Positions 32,001 to 35,867 of a stretch of DNA of 64,000 nt are shown in pieces. A program made the translations under genes and the position numbers. Each line of letters opens with the position of its first letter. Within the stretch, counting starts at the first letter, position 1. The notes below the pieces were generated by a model. That model searched no databases, was not told where the DNA came from, and saw only the letters and a program-made list of their open reading frames with translations. The DNA is from Heliocidaris erythrogramma (lineage: Eukaryota > Echinodermata > Echinoidea > Camarodonta > Echinometridae). The stretch lies in assembly GCA_025617745.1 (NCBI GenBank), contig CM046870.1, positions 24,223,501-24,287,500 on the forward strand. The letters are read 5' to 3'.

Positions 32001-33481
32001 ATGCAATGCCTCGTATGCATGCTCCGGAAAAAGAGCTTATCTCCGACTACACATATTATGATTGTAATTATTATGATGTGTTGTTTGTATGGATGAGAGC
32101 TAGGGAGTCTTAAGGTAAAATAGATTCCAAAAGATCCAATTGAATACCAAAGTTGGCTAACCATTTTATCTAATAAAAAAAATATGAGTAAAATACTGAT
32201 AAATCTGAATTATTGAATTGAAGTATTGAATTGAATATTGGGGCAGGATATCAAGAGTCTTTCAGCGTACATGGTGTATTTGTGTACTATGCATCCTGAA
32301 ACTTTGCTTGCTTGTATTATTGGACAAGTTAACCTTGCCTTCTTTTGCTTCTCTTTTGATCTGATCTAACAGGTTAAAACAGTAATATACACTGAGTCAT
32401 CGGTACAAAATAGACCAGTGCCTAAGTGGGTTGTTGCTGTAAGCATAGCAGCTGGAATTCTGTGCCTCGTAGTAGTTATTCTTGTCATGTGGAAGGTAGG
32501 TTTTCAAGGTTTTCAATTAATTTATTAGTGACTCAATGGGACGTGCACAGGGGCATACAAAATTTCCCCCTAATTGTAGCCCCAAGCAGCAATTTTAGAC
32601 CCCAAAAGGCACCAGTCCTTAATTTTTGTGTTCCTATTTCTATTTTTAGTTGGTTTTTGTTCCTCATCAGATATGTTTGTGACTTGTGCTACCCTGTCAA
32701 CATAAAAAAATCCAGGATTCATTATTGTAAACTCGGAACACTTGTCCATTTCTGTACATGTTGTGTTTTAGATATTTAGTGAAGGAAAATTTTTATATTA
32801 AATTGCAGTTCATATTGCATTTTATTAAGTACATCTTATTTTATAACATGAACCAAGAATGAATAGTTGGGTACCTGGTAGGAAGAAATTCCTTTAATGC
32901 TTTAGCTGGGCTAAAGCTGTGGTATTAACATCTTTGCATTTCCTTCAGGGAGAACAGTATTAATATTAATGAAGCTACCCCCAGGTAGAAATGACGTATA
33001 TGAATATTATTATTATTATAATTACATGTATAATAAAGATAATAGTGATTATCATTATTATATGATCATTATTAATCATTATTATTATTACTATTATTAT
33101 CATTATTGTTGTTATTATTATGAGCCTATCTCCTACGGAAAGGTGAATTTTAATAATGCGGTTTATTCCATCACAATGGCGATTGTGCGTTAAGGCGAAT
33201 TTGAACAATAGTCTGAGATAAAAGGATTTGCTTTAATGTCACATGCAAAGTTATTATTATCATTATTATTATTATTATTTTTATTATTATTATTATTATT
33301 GTTGTAACTATTATCATTATTATTATTATTACTTTTTTTCTGGCAGTGTGGTTTCTTCCGGAGGAGAATGAAGGAGGAGATGGAGAGGTTGATCCAGGAG
33401 AAAGAGGAGCAAGAATCTCTCAACCCTGATGGACTTCTCAATGAAGCTGATTATGAAGATGATAACTTTAGATCATACTAG
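2951..33481 (+). CDS. Integrin alpha chain, non-I-domain type (15 exons, 5' partial)
   Basis: Single-pass membrane adhesion receptor subunit that pairs with an integrin beta chain. Exons: 2951-3078, 3885-4039, 6582-6745, 11808-11951, 17601-17680, 18993-19137, 19826-19924, 21114-21283, 21905-22082, 22810-22917, 23450-23608, 24590-24703, 31512-31616, 32373-32495, 33347-33481. All introns are GT-AG and all phases match, giving about 665 residues. Order: last FG-GAP propeller repeat with a DMDGNGYPD calcium loop, thigh domain, genu cysteine pair CGNDSTC, calf-1, calf-2 (NLGPSNL...IPW), transmembrane helix, and the tail motif KCGFFRRR. KCGFF resembles the laminin-binding alpha3/6/7 (PS1) group, but that assignment is tentative. 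The signal peptide and first propeller blades are off-window. Introns carry many transposons yet no exon is damaged. Confidence 0.95.
3079..3884 (+). other. Integrin intron with degenerate repeats
   Basis: Between 3160 and 3415 a degenerate repeat of the type CATGGTA..TTCATAGTATTT recurs about eight times. Between 3540 and 3655 lies one copy of a dispersed CTAGACAA(C/T)..CCCCCT family also seen near 41-42 kb and 52.9 kb. No gene seen. Confidence 0.5.
3885..4039 (+). CDS. Integrin alpha exon: start of thigh domain
   Basis: Opens with SRAVIEMEAFLTLEPTLI, matching the usual integrin SRPVV...L.P stretch after the propeller, and contains cysteines in CMLQGRPITC and a third in ITAC. The acceptor is CAAACAG and the donor GTAATT. 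The last codon is split after its first base. Confidence 0.92.
4171..4358. repeat. Perfect 37-bp inverted repeat enclosing a tRNA-like segment
   Basis: The arms 4171-4207 and 4322-4358 are exact reverse complements and are separated by 114 bases. The loop holds a tRNA-like 3' half on the minus strand. It is probably a small non-autonomous hairpin element; no target duplication was recognised. A structurally similar but unrelated hairpin lies at 11992-12261. Confidence 0.75.
4262..4316 (-). other. tRNA-like 3' half (anticodon arm, T arm, oligo-T)
   Basis: On the minus strand an anticodon-type stem-loop (TTGGC GTTCTAA GCCAA, formally TCT) is followed by a T arm with CCGGG TTCAATT CCCGG and shortly by a TTTTTT Pol III-type terminator. 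The matching acceptor and D arm are not recognisable upstream, so I call it a tRNA-derived relic, not a functional tRNA. Confidence 0.5.
4360..5393. other. Intron sequence, little recognised
   Basis: Near 4388-4425 the sequence CAGTGCTGGTCAAAAGTC resembles one end of a Tc1-type element, but no partner end was found. The rest is AT-rich intron. Confidence 0.3.
5394..5603. mobile_element. Tc1/mariner-type MITE with TA target site
   Basis: About 210 bases bounded by TA dinucleotides, with terminal inverted repeats CAGCTGTGGAAAAATTATTAG and its counterpart reading CATGCGTGGAAAAAATATTAG from the other end. No coding capacity. The same kind of terminus delimits the large nest at 52721-54270. Confidence 0.65.
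6195..6580 (+). other. Very long polypyrimidine (CT) tract before an integrin exon
   Basis: About 385 bases composed almost only of C and T (TCTCT, CTTTCT and similar) run directly into the CCTAG acceptor of the exon at 6582. Ordinary polypyrimidine tracts are 15-40 bases. The long frame across it is a compositional artefact. Confidence 0.8.
6582..6745 (+). CDS. Integrin alpha exon: thigh domain
   Basis: Encodes IDFVLEVDYYKIASGLPSRV ... QTCNEIDAYLR, a thigh-domain stretch with the conserved C....AYL motif. It is preceded by an unusually long CT tract ending CCTAG, has donor GTAAAT, and ends in phase 0. The foldback element begins about 110 bases downstream in the next intron. Confidence 0.92.
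6857..7463 (+). repeat. Left arm: GGGTCGCTATTCATAA minisatellite
   Basis: Over 20 units. The outer part is irregular with short units (AAGGACCGCTATTCAT). The inner part, from about 7140, is a regular 26-bp array with variable linkers such as ATCACAAAAGA. Complementary to the right arm. Confidence 0.88.
7464..8986. other. Middle of foldback element, left part
   Basis: Contains poly-C at 7691-7710, a CT microsatellite at 7850-7885, poly-G at 8292-8304 next to CCTCCTCCT-type repeats, and poly-C at 8839-8850. Short frames here are low-complexity. No gene recognised. Confidence 0.4.
8987..9609. mobile_element. piggyBac-like MITE with TTAA target sites
   Basis: Flanked by TTAA at 8983-8986 and 9610-9613. 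Termini CCCTAACAGAGCCGGG and (from the other end) CCCTAATAGGCCCGGG match at 13 of 16 bases. TTAA duplication with CCY termini is the piggyBac hallmark. 623 bases, with an AT-rich interior and G-rich ends; no transposase. Confidence 0.65.
9614..9745 (-). mobile_element. tRNA-derived SINE fragment
   Basis: On the minus strand GATAGCTCAGAGGTCGAACA resembles a tRNA A box/D arm, and TGCGTGTTTGAAACC a B box, with a TTT anticodon-like loop between. Downstream sequence continues to the MITE edge, so the piggyBac-like MITE may have inserted into this SINE (the left part would lie before 8983). Confidence 0.4.
9746..10596. other. Middle of foldback element, right part: C/G tracts and a short duplication
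   Basis: Poly-C at 9779-9799 and poly-G near 9913 and 10190. A sequence containing GACGTTTTATAGCAAATCTG at about 10110-10190 recurs at about 10212-10336 with ~85% identity, followed each time by GGGGTGG(G/A)TGCATGGA. Starts with GGCGTAGCCAGGATTTTT, a common repeat-family end. No gene. Confidence 0.4.
10597..11290 (+). repeat. Right arm: TTATGAATAGCGACCC minisatellite
   Basis: Inverse of the left arm. A regular 26-bp array (GATTATGAATAGCGACCCTC plus a variable linker) occupies about 10610-10910, then irregular short units extend to 11290. Confidence 0.88.
11291..11807. other. Intron sequence after the foldback element
   Basis: AT-rich intron. A 97-codon frame at 11458-11751 has no recognisable domain or splice context. 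Nothing else seen. Confidence 0.3.
11808..11951 (+). CDS. Integrin alpha exon: end of thigh domain
   Basis: 48 codons in phase 0. GDTKDFLSPVPFRLS matches the integrin (K)D.LSPI motif, and it ends YSDNNVVQE just before the genu. Acceptor TTTGCAG, donor GTAAGT. Confidence 0.92.
11992..12261. repeat. Perfect 41-bp inverted repeat enclosing a tRNA-like sequence
   Basis: Arms 11992-12032 and 12221-12261 are exact reverse complements, with a 188-base spacer. The left arm overlaps the 3' end of a tRNA-like sequence on the minus strand. It is built like the 4171-4358 hairpin, but the arms are unrelated in sequence. Confidence 0.78.
12029..12102 (-). other. tRNA-like sequence (near-complete cloverleaf)
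   Basis: On the minus strand the order is a GCCCAGA acceptor pairing at 6 of 7 positions with TCGGGGC, an A box TAGCACAGTTGGTAGAGCA, an anticodon stem CTGGT/GCCAG with loop CATGTAA, and a B box GGTTCGAATCC with a full T stem. Base 33 of the loop is A instead of the invariant U and the D stem has a mismatch, so it is probably a pseudo-tRNA within a mobile hairpin. The frame 11978-12163 is spurious. Confidence 0.55.
12537..12710 (+). repeat. 5' LTR
   Basis: 174 bases starting TGTTAGAAGGC and ending ATACAAACA, with no difference from the 3' LTR by eye. Includes AATAAAAGC near base 45 (possible poly-A signal) and TATAAAAGA near the end (possible TATA-like box). Confidence 0.95.
12711..12724 (+). 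other. Primer-binding site
   Basis: TGGTGTCAGGATAA directly abuts the LTR end, in the expected position. I cannot assign the primer tRNA by eye. Confidence 0.65.
12946..16215 (+). CDS. Gag-Pol polyprotein of Mag-like Gypsy element (frameshifted in integrase)
   Basis: 1089 codons from ATG 12946. Visible in order: capsid-like region (residues 1-190), two zinc knuckles CKYCGG...C and CHSCGRMNHFQAKC (224-262), protease VDSGATTNVLP (D at 306), reverse transcriptase with MPFGISPAPELFQQKL and VADDLL (catalytic DD near 586), RNase H GDASQNGLGFVLL (739) and TDHKPL, integrase HHCC zinc finger from HAAHMG (955), and the first two acidic integrase residues (D 1019, D 1073). The reading frame then breaks. 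An 8-base tandem duplication (GGCCCGCC at 16168-16175 and 16176-16183) shifts the frame just after the second integrase aspartate. The usual YxDD is VADD here. Confidence 0.93.
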   Translation: MAASGIPLPPQLQMTGDMRANWARFRQLWDNYSIITDLIQKQMKVQVALFITALGPEALDTHNNMPYADEADKQNLPKILELWETHCQGRANVIYERFIFNSLSQGQESFEAYVVNVKKQVKLCNFGELENELVRDRIVVGLSEPSLRKRLLQESKLSLEKCLDICKAHLAAQTHVRDMTAEQHGHVAYLKKPSSSGARGKTKAVVAHNEDATGKGKGHRVVSCKYCGGTHARDKKRCPAFGKKCHSCGRMNHFQAKCKHNTESIRKIDGKDSVTEDVLGLNDVESPNKITGTFLLRGTRVTMQVDSGATTNVLPLKYVPDNVEITGPKSELHLYGDKATLTGIGKCTLLLENPKIKKRYEVEFVIVEEECTPLLGLKTATFMELITVNHKNIAIVQSTGVESITQNYSTVFNGLGKMPGKIHLEVDKSVRPVVMPPRRVPLAVKEKLKEELDRLEKIDVLEKVTEPTDWVSALVVVEKPNGKIRVCIDPQHLNKALKRVHYPLPTIEDVLPQLKNVKVFTKADCREGFLQCVLDEESSMLTTVQTPWGRMRWKRMPFGISPAPELFQQKLDQNLEGLEGVYKVADDLLIVGRGETLADANANHDANLRALFTRCRERGIVLNKNKLEYKAEQVKFLGHVLTKDGLKADDAKIEAIRNMPVPDSVEAVQRFVGMTKYLAKFLPKLSEMSEPLRRLTHKQVKFAWGKEQQDSFDDIKRLVSKAPVLKYFDSQRATEGQGDASQNGLGFVLLQDGQPISYASRALTPAETRYSQIEKELLAQIFGLERNHEYAYGRRIVLWTDHKPLVAIQVKPLNNAPKRLQRLLLRLHQYDVTFRYMPGPQMYLADTFSRAFLPSMNRSETESEVEQIHLMDALPISRTTEERLQEATRDDTALQALLEYIDHGWPETVRECTPDTRPYFAVRHEITCDENRLVYKGLRVIVPKTLRAEMLKKLHAAHMGVESTLRLARESLYWPGLTAEITDHVGKCDTCNSTARAQPKETLKSHPRVTRPFEKVGCDIFTVDGDDYLCLVDYYSDHFEVDNLRGSKNATAVITRLKRHFASHGIPEEFMSDNGPPARRSVLWNSRLS
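16194..16901 (+). pseudogene. C-terminal integrase part of the same Pol, displaced by frameshift
   Basis: Open frame of 235 codons in another phase. It carries the third integrase acidic residue in HPQSNGKAESAVKIAK (E at residue 29 of this frame), a GPY/F-like C-terminal segment (RKGDVVRVKLNPDKDWQKAK) and a basic tail, ending TGA/stop at 16899-16901. It continues the polyprotein after the 8-base duplication, so this copy cannot make a full integrase from one frame. The ATG at 16194 is probably not used. Confidence 0.88.
17260..17274 (+). other. Polypurine tract
   Basis: GAAAAAAGGAAAGA lies directly before the 3' LTR and would prime plus-strand synthesis. Confidence 0.75.
17275..17448 (+). 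repeat. 3' LTR
   Basis: 174 bases, identical to the 5' LTR, followed by the CATAT target duplication. Confidence 0.95.
17601..17680 (+). CDS. Integrin alpha exon: genu, start of calf-1
   Basis: Encodes ASFIHNCGNDSTCVTDLQLK. This is the integrin (F.K.CG.D..C..DL.L) signature at the thigh/calf bend. It lies 152 bases after the Gypsy/Mag element. Ends in phase 2 before GTGAGT. Confidence 0.93.
18262..18668. mobile_element. Copy of a ~400-bp piggyBac-like repeat family
   Basis: About 85% similar by eye to 53682-54085 over its full length, for example both share CTAACCATGTATATTGTTT and GCACTAAAAGAAAAA. This copy has lost clear TTAA flanks; it ends CCTGTCCTAAAAGGGTTTTAA. The rest of the intron 17681-18992 shows nothing else. 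Confidence 0.7.
18993..19137 (+). CDS. Integrin alpha exon: calf-1
   Basis: Encodes PLGSADNIYVMVDLLNQGEE ... VLIEHPFGITFVRV, the beta-sandwich start of calf-1. Acceptor CTGCAG, donor GTAAGA, phase 0 at its end. Confidence 0.92.
19826..19924 (+). CDS. Integrin alpha exon: calf-1
   Basis: 33 codons. The stretch LCLPQT...VLCDVDNPMKANSR matches the integrin C...... C..GNPM motif with two calf-1 cysteines. Acceptor TTACAG, donor GTAAGA. Confidence 0.92.
19925..21113. other. Integrin intron, mostly featureless apart from the hairpin
   Basis: AT-rich, with a CT-rich segment at about 20440-20580 and the 24-bp hairpin. No gene or clear transposon end otherwise. Confidence 0.4.
20587..20642. repeat. 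Perfect 24-bp hairpin
   Basis: Arms 20587-20610 and 20619-20642 are exact reverse complements with an 8-base loop (CCTTTAAC). The arms begin GAGCCAGAAGGGCATTAACT. Located in an intron, after a CT-rich stretch (20440-20580). Either a tiny palindromic insertion or a transcribed hairpin. Confidence 0.85.
21114..21283 (+). CDS. Integrin alpha exon: calf-1/calf-2 junction
   Basis: Encodes FRVKLSVPTAHANSRSIDIV ... IRVPIRIEADITISG. The RVPI....D..I.G motif leads into calf-2. Ends in phase 2 at GTGAGC. Confidence 0.91.
21402..21552. mobile_element. Palindromic MITE set in an ATT array (copy 1)
   Basis: Termini CTAACTGCGACTTAGGGCGA and (other end, complemented) CTAACTGCCACTTAAGGCGA. Flanked on both sides by (ATT)n. 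Copies at 31141-31291 (opposite orientation) and, decayed, 33120-33250. Confidence 0.75.
21905..22082 (+). CDS. Integrin alpha exon: calf-2
   Basis: Encodes VTRPNSVLYGQPV at the start and DKHIGPTFKHIYD at the end. HIGP.F.H.Y is a typical calf-2 motif. The middle is polar and variable. Acceptor TGTGCAG, donor GTGAGT, phase 0. Confidence 0.92.
22150..22240 (+). repeat. Telomere-like degenerate minisatellite
   Basis: Repeats of CCTAACC/CCGTACCCCTAA-type units; similar CCCTAACCC stretches occur at 33830-33880 and 10580-10600. Interstitial and short. The rest of the intron 22083-22809 holds nothing recognised. Confidence 0.5.
22810..22917 (+). CDS. Integrin alpha exon: calf-2
   Basis: Encodes NLGPSNLPFMTLVNITIPWK. 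NLGPS.......I.IPW is one of the most conserved integrin alpha motifs. Acceptor TATTCAG, donor GTAAGT. Confidence 0.94.
22983..23024 (+). repeat. (TAG)n microsatellite
   Basis: About 13 units of TAG/GTA in the intron after the calf-2 NLGPSNL exon. Confidence 0.9.
23450..23608 (+). CDS. Integrin alpha exon: calf-2 loop / possible chain-cleavage region
   Basis: 53 codons: one early cysteine (GTGVCET), then a charged, low-conservation loop including LLAKRNKTSS. In cleaved integrins the heavy/light processing site lies in this loop. No clear RxKR furin motif is visible, so processing is uncertain. Confidence 0.88.
23937..23960 (+). repeat. (TG)n microsatellite
   Basis: About 11 GT dinucleotides in the intron 23609-24589, which otherwise shows nothing recognisable. 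Confidence 0.85.
24590..24703 (+). CDS. Integrin alpha exon: calf-2, cysteine-rich segment
   Basis: Encodes NCINSECALIPCLVDNL then GGGAVIELSMRIFEDTFLK. Three clustered cysteines and the C.V..L..G....I motif are typical of late calf-2. The following intron (6.8 kb) holds the DIRS element. Confidence 0.92.
24936..25090 (+). repeat. DIRS left inverted terminal repeat
   Basis: From ACCTACCTATTATG through CACGCGCGTCAACACGCTAC to ATCTTCCTCTTT. Near-perfect reverse complement of 30668-30823. Confidence 0.92.
25501..26865 (+). CDS. DIRS ORF1, gag-like protein
   Basis: 454 codons from ATG 25501 (MNSEEEAAGSRRPASSEELS). An earlier in-frame ATG at 25462 is possible, but a TTTTATTGCAG acceptor-like site lies between the two. 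The protein is serine/proline-rich with a basic patch (KIKAKKKAKSGK, about residue 300) and no recognised enzyme motif, as usual for DIRS ORF1. Its 3' two thirds recur, decayed, immediately downstream (about 26900-27770). Confidence 0.72.
   Translation: MNSEEEAAGSRRPASSEELSSKTTRPSRTPPSTAVRGGGRRAKGKLPSGVPLQSLPVSELAASGRVALTESGLSTPKPVVSGWVASDSSGLDISNPIPRSLRPEGGAVVSRTVAFTRSDPLGETRPTTAGQPTGLVHVGLGSQTLAPGKRHMGERVLSGLSQLPADGNARANNYGRSSEQQVFSPECVTTSAPLLPLSSGPIVGSHAFSSHRAHTESSRSAHALGAFSSQPMATASSCLANMGDLGDSLGLRHERSNPFLGSERPSAEGSVRVSEVASEIRMNPIKRSNKRVSATTLVEPAKIKAKKKAKSGKALPASCPSGLANPASSSQADMFSMMRAFAQNQGWSFVPATSTLTSVPIQGSDFETNQPFVLDLSLSESVSHVPPIPAALGAPLGEETFVEPCGALPAEAFVSVPLSLSTRVESDLELASQASFLNRLGRRSLNRSPSVGWK
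26900..27770 (+). repeat. Decayed tandem duplicate of the ORF1 3' part
   Basis: Landmarks recur about 823-834 bases apart: GTCAACCCGCGCGCAGGGTT at 26899 and 27722, CCCATGGCT at 26191 and 27025, GCCTCTCAAGCTTCG near 26790 and 27618. The second copy has frameshifts and stops. It separates ORF1 from the RT region. Confidence 0.8.
27846..29481 (+). pseudogene. DIRS reverse transcriptase / RNase H, frameshifted
   Basis: Reverse transcriptase motifs are split between frames: VIPKRSGKL near 27873, RMETLASILPLIK near 27912, DAYFHFPVH near 27980, YRFCTLPFGLCPVPRVL in another frame near 28050, then CYLDDWLLL (catalytic DD) near 28170. RNase H follows with STDASRLGWGGHCNG and LTDNVTVAAYINRQGGTRT, then FIPGRENLFADFLSR. 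The C-terminal stretch (VDLFASVLNHQLPKY, IAPFWPRRNWFPEL) is in yet another frame up to about 29462. At least three frame changes, and part of the early RT is missing, so this copy is not autonomous. Confidence 0.85.
29482..30456 (+). CDS. DIRS tyrosine recombinase
   Basis: Intact 324-codon frame. The N-terminal half is a core-binding-like domain (STREIYNSRLSVFFLWCKER). Catalytic residues of the tyrosine-recombinase fold are visible: Arg in ASGQRRSTLHAL (about 142), HDTR (H 265, R 268), and Tyr in SFISCYLRD (301) preceded by AYWRSP. It would integrate the circular DNA intermediate by recombination instead of a DDE integrase. Residues end at TAG 30454-30456. It may still be functional while RT is broken. 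Confidence 0.9.
   Translation: MSSRRVSTREIYNSRLSVFFLWCKERNQTPSKAPIGSIADFLISLFDKGRSISTIRGYRSAIGAIHSGFSDGSGISNSPLLSGLIRSFFLKRPSFSKLVPSWSLPKVLEALAKPPFEPLGEASLHHLTVKTLFLVAIASGQRRSTLHALCLTPGHVRWERKGVRLIPRASFVAKNQTATSGPVEIFLCPLSDLSSVREDKVWCPVRALKWYIDKTKSFRKDDQLFLITREPFSPASLDSISRWIVEAFRAAGTEALLSDSKPRAHDTRSVSTSWALFQGVALVDILKAAYWRSPNSFISCYLRDVPAGGALFASATLKAAVSSL
30521..30615 (+). repeat. DIRS internal complementary region (ICR)
   Basis: Bases 30521-30559 are the exact reverse complement of the left end (24910-24948). Bases 30557-30615 are the reverse complement of the right end (30812-30870). The overlap is the ATT crossover triplet. This is the template that lets DIRS complete its ends by circular replication. 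Confidence 0.93.
30668..30823 (-). repeat. DIRS right inverted terminal repeat
   Basis: Reverse complement of the left repeat, from AAAGAGGAAGATGGCC to CATAATAGGTAGGT. Confidence 0.92.
31141..31291. mobile_element. Palindromic MITE in an ATT/AAT array (copy 2)
   Basis: Same family as 21402-21552 but reversed: starts TTTACCTAACTGCGACTTAA and ends GTCGCAGTTAGAGTTAT, flanked by (AAT)n on both sides. Confidence 0.75.
31512..31616 (+). CDS. Integrin alpha exon: end of calf-2
   Basis: 35 codons starting GDFGKIELLSEAVIGVEDPL, the last extracellular strands. Acceptor TTTCGCAG, donor GTAAGT, phase 0 on both sides, joining correctly across the DIRS-bearing intron. Confidence 0.88.
31617..32372. other. 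Integrin intron, nothing recognised
   Basis: AT-rich intron without clear repeats or coding signal. Confidence 0.4.
32373..32495 (+). CDS. Integrin alpha exon: transmembrane helix
   Basis: Encodes a short extracellular stalk with VPKW, then the hydrophobic helix VAVSIAAGILCLVVVILVM ending WK. Acceptor TAACAG, donor GTAGGT, phase 0. Confidence 0.94.
33120..33250. mobile_element. Decayed copy of the ATT-array MITE (copy 3)
   Basis: Contains GGTTTATTCCATCACAATGG and GTTAAGGCGAATTTGAACAA and GAGATAAAAGG, matching the order in copy 2. Lies between (ATT)n arrays at 33005-33120 and 33252-33330, just upstream of the last integrin exon. Confidence 0.6.
33347..33481 (+). CDS. Integrin alpha last exon: cytoplasmic tail and stop
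   Basis: Begins CGFFRRRMKEEMERLIQEKE, completing the membrane-proximal WKCGFFRR motif that binds the beta-subunit tail, and ends DNFRSY with TAG at 33479-33481. The tail is 44 residues, acidic and glutamate-rich. Confidence 0.95.
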   Translation, partial: CGFFRRRMKEEMERLIQEKEEQESLNPDGLLNEADYEDDNFRSY

Positions 33482-35705
33482 TTTATTTATAAATCATGAG
33501 TTCATCCAGGCAGAAGGCTTGATTTAGTTGGCCCTGGTGTCACCGTGTAAATGTGTTAAGAGCCCCTTTGCACTGTACAATAATCTGTTTACAATAACCT
33601 CATCCATCTGCGTTAGACCTCGGACAGAGAGATTTTGGAGTAATCATGGGGGATTGAAACATTCTTGATGCCAGCTAGGCGCTTGACCCGTACATAGCAA
33701 AAGGCTGCAAGCTCATGGAGGAGTTGCTGTTTTAAGGATGGAGTACAGATGGAGTACAGATGGAGTTCCCAGGCAATTTCTTACTTTAGTCAAGTTCCAA
33801 TCAACTTCAACCTTGGAATCAACTCTATACCTTACCCTAACCCTAAAGCTAACCTCAACCCCAACTGTAACGCTAACACAAATTCTATATCTGGCAAAAT
33901 AAAGCCGAAAGCAAATATCACGGGAGCAAATGTCACATCATCAGTAAATACATGTTAGGGGAATGGCCTCAGAGTTTTGAAAGTTCTGTTGTCGAAGCTG
34001 CATGGTTCTCCATTGTCCCTGTGATGGATTGATGTGTTGGTCAGCTTAATGTGGTATCATCCATATTGGATAAAAACTTAAAGGTAGCATTTCAATTTCT
34101 TGGACAGTAATGTGAACTCAGTCCAAAGTGTGACTGACTCCAAGATAGTTATGAGGGGAAAAAAACACAATCAAATAACACAGCACCTTTCCCCCTGACA
34201 TCTGTTTGCCAGTTCAAAGAAGAAGAAGAGAAAGAAAAGAAATTTGTAATAAATGCAATTATATCAAAATAAGTGCTTGTTTATAAGTCAGTCACTTTAA
34301 TTCTAATACGAAAATGTTAAATAGTACCCGTAGCCAGGAAGTAAGTTACACAAAAACTGGCAAAGTATACTTTATTGTTTACTGTATAAATGATATGACT
34401 TGATTAGACCTTGATTAGAAGGCCAGACCCTCTTATGGAAAAAGTAACAAATAATGTTTGTTTTGATGTAATGTTACTTACTTATGACATTTATAGATGG
34501 AATAATGTTATGGACCTCATATGCATTCCATTAATGTTAGCAATGAACTATTTTTTTTAATGAGTATGTTTATGGTTCATGTGTAGCTCCAGCATTAGTG
34601 TGTGCCCAGTAAAGAAATTTAAAAACTGTTTCGAGTCAACAGACCATTTCACTCTTGTATTTACAAGTTATACATATTTATATTCAATAATTTTACCTTA
34701 TTCATAAGTTATACTAAAGTTGATGTTCACAGCTTTCTGTTTTTGAAATCACAGACTTCATTTACTTCTGCAAAATCTTGAAGTTTTGAGGCCTACCAAA
34801 CACAACTCATCCTTGATATGAAAGTTCTTTCTCATGAAACCTAAAATCAGAAAGAATGTTCATCCGACTGATTTTTTTTCTTCTGTGATCAAAACTCAAC
34901 CTTTTCATCAAATCGATCATTCATTTTTATCAGCTTTGCAAGGAAACATACATAAATATTAAATACATTAGTAAATTGGTCTGTCAGAATAAAAATGTTA
35001 TCATGGATTTTTAAGGTAAATTAATTGCATGTTTCTTCCAGCGGATTTCATATTAATGTTATGAAACTGTACACAATGCTTTCTTCATTGATTTAGTATG
35101 TAAAATATTGATGTTAGCTTATCCTGATTTTATTTTGACTCTGCATGTATGAAAAAAAAATCCCACTCAACATATTTGAAATTTTTTTTTTTTTTAAATA
35201 AATATTCTTGTATTTTGTAGCACCTTTCATTCCAGTAGAAAGTCATGTAAAAATAGCGAAGATCAATGCAATTGTTTGTTTCGTATCAGTTACTTTTTTT
35301 GCCCCAACACTGGACAGATGAATGTGTTTTCTAATTATATAAGTGTCACTCTGGAAAAAGGATTTGTTACACTAATTGGGGCCAGCATCGCTTGATGGAT
35401 ATACATGTATATTGTGAACTTGCCAGATGTAAAATTTTGCATTATTAAAGGAATATATGTTTATTTTTGTAAAATATTAATGTCCACAAGTAGGAAACAT
35501 TGTTCATTTTTAATGGAAGTTACAGATAAATAAAGATAAAGGCCCACATTCTCGCAGTCAGACTAACTTTAAGCCAGGTTTAAACACCAACCTAAATGCA
35601 TAGAGTTAGTCTACTGATGTATTTCATGATCAAATTTATTTTTTTTTTTTTTTTTTTTTGTTAATTTTTTTCAGAGATTTATACAGAACTTAGGAGTTGA
35701 CACTT

Positions 35706-35867
35706 GGGCCGGTTTCATAAAACTTGTTATCAATAACAAGTTACGATAGTTGTTATAAGCTACTGAAAATCTTGCATCTGATTGGCTGACAGTAAATCTG
35801 TCATAGAAATGTGGCAGTTGTTACTGATAACAAATTTTATGAAATGGGACCCTGGCCTTTCAAAATT
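35706..35867. mobile_element. Palindromic MITE (GGTTTCATAAAACTTGTTAT family)
   Basis: Left end GGCCGGTTTCATAAAACTTG pairs with right end reading GGCCAGGGTCCCATTTCATA from the other side. Internally it contains CATCTGATTGGCTGACAG, also seen in the MITE at 52967-53099. Confidence 0.65.
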
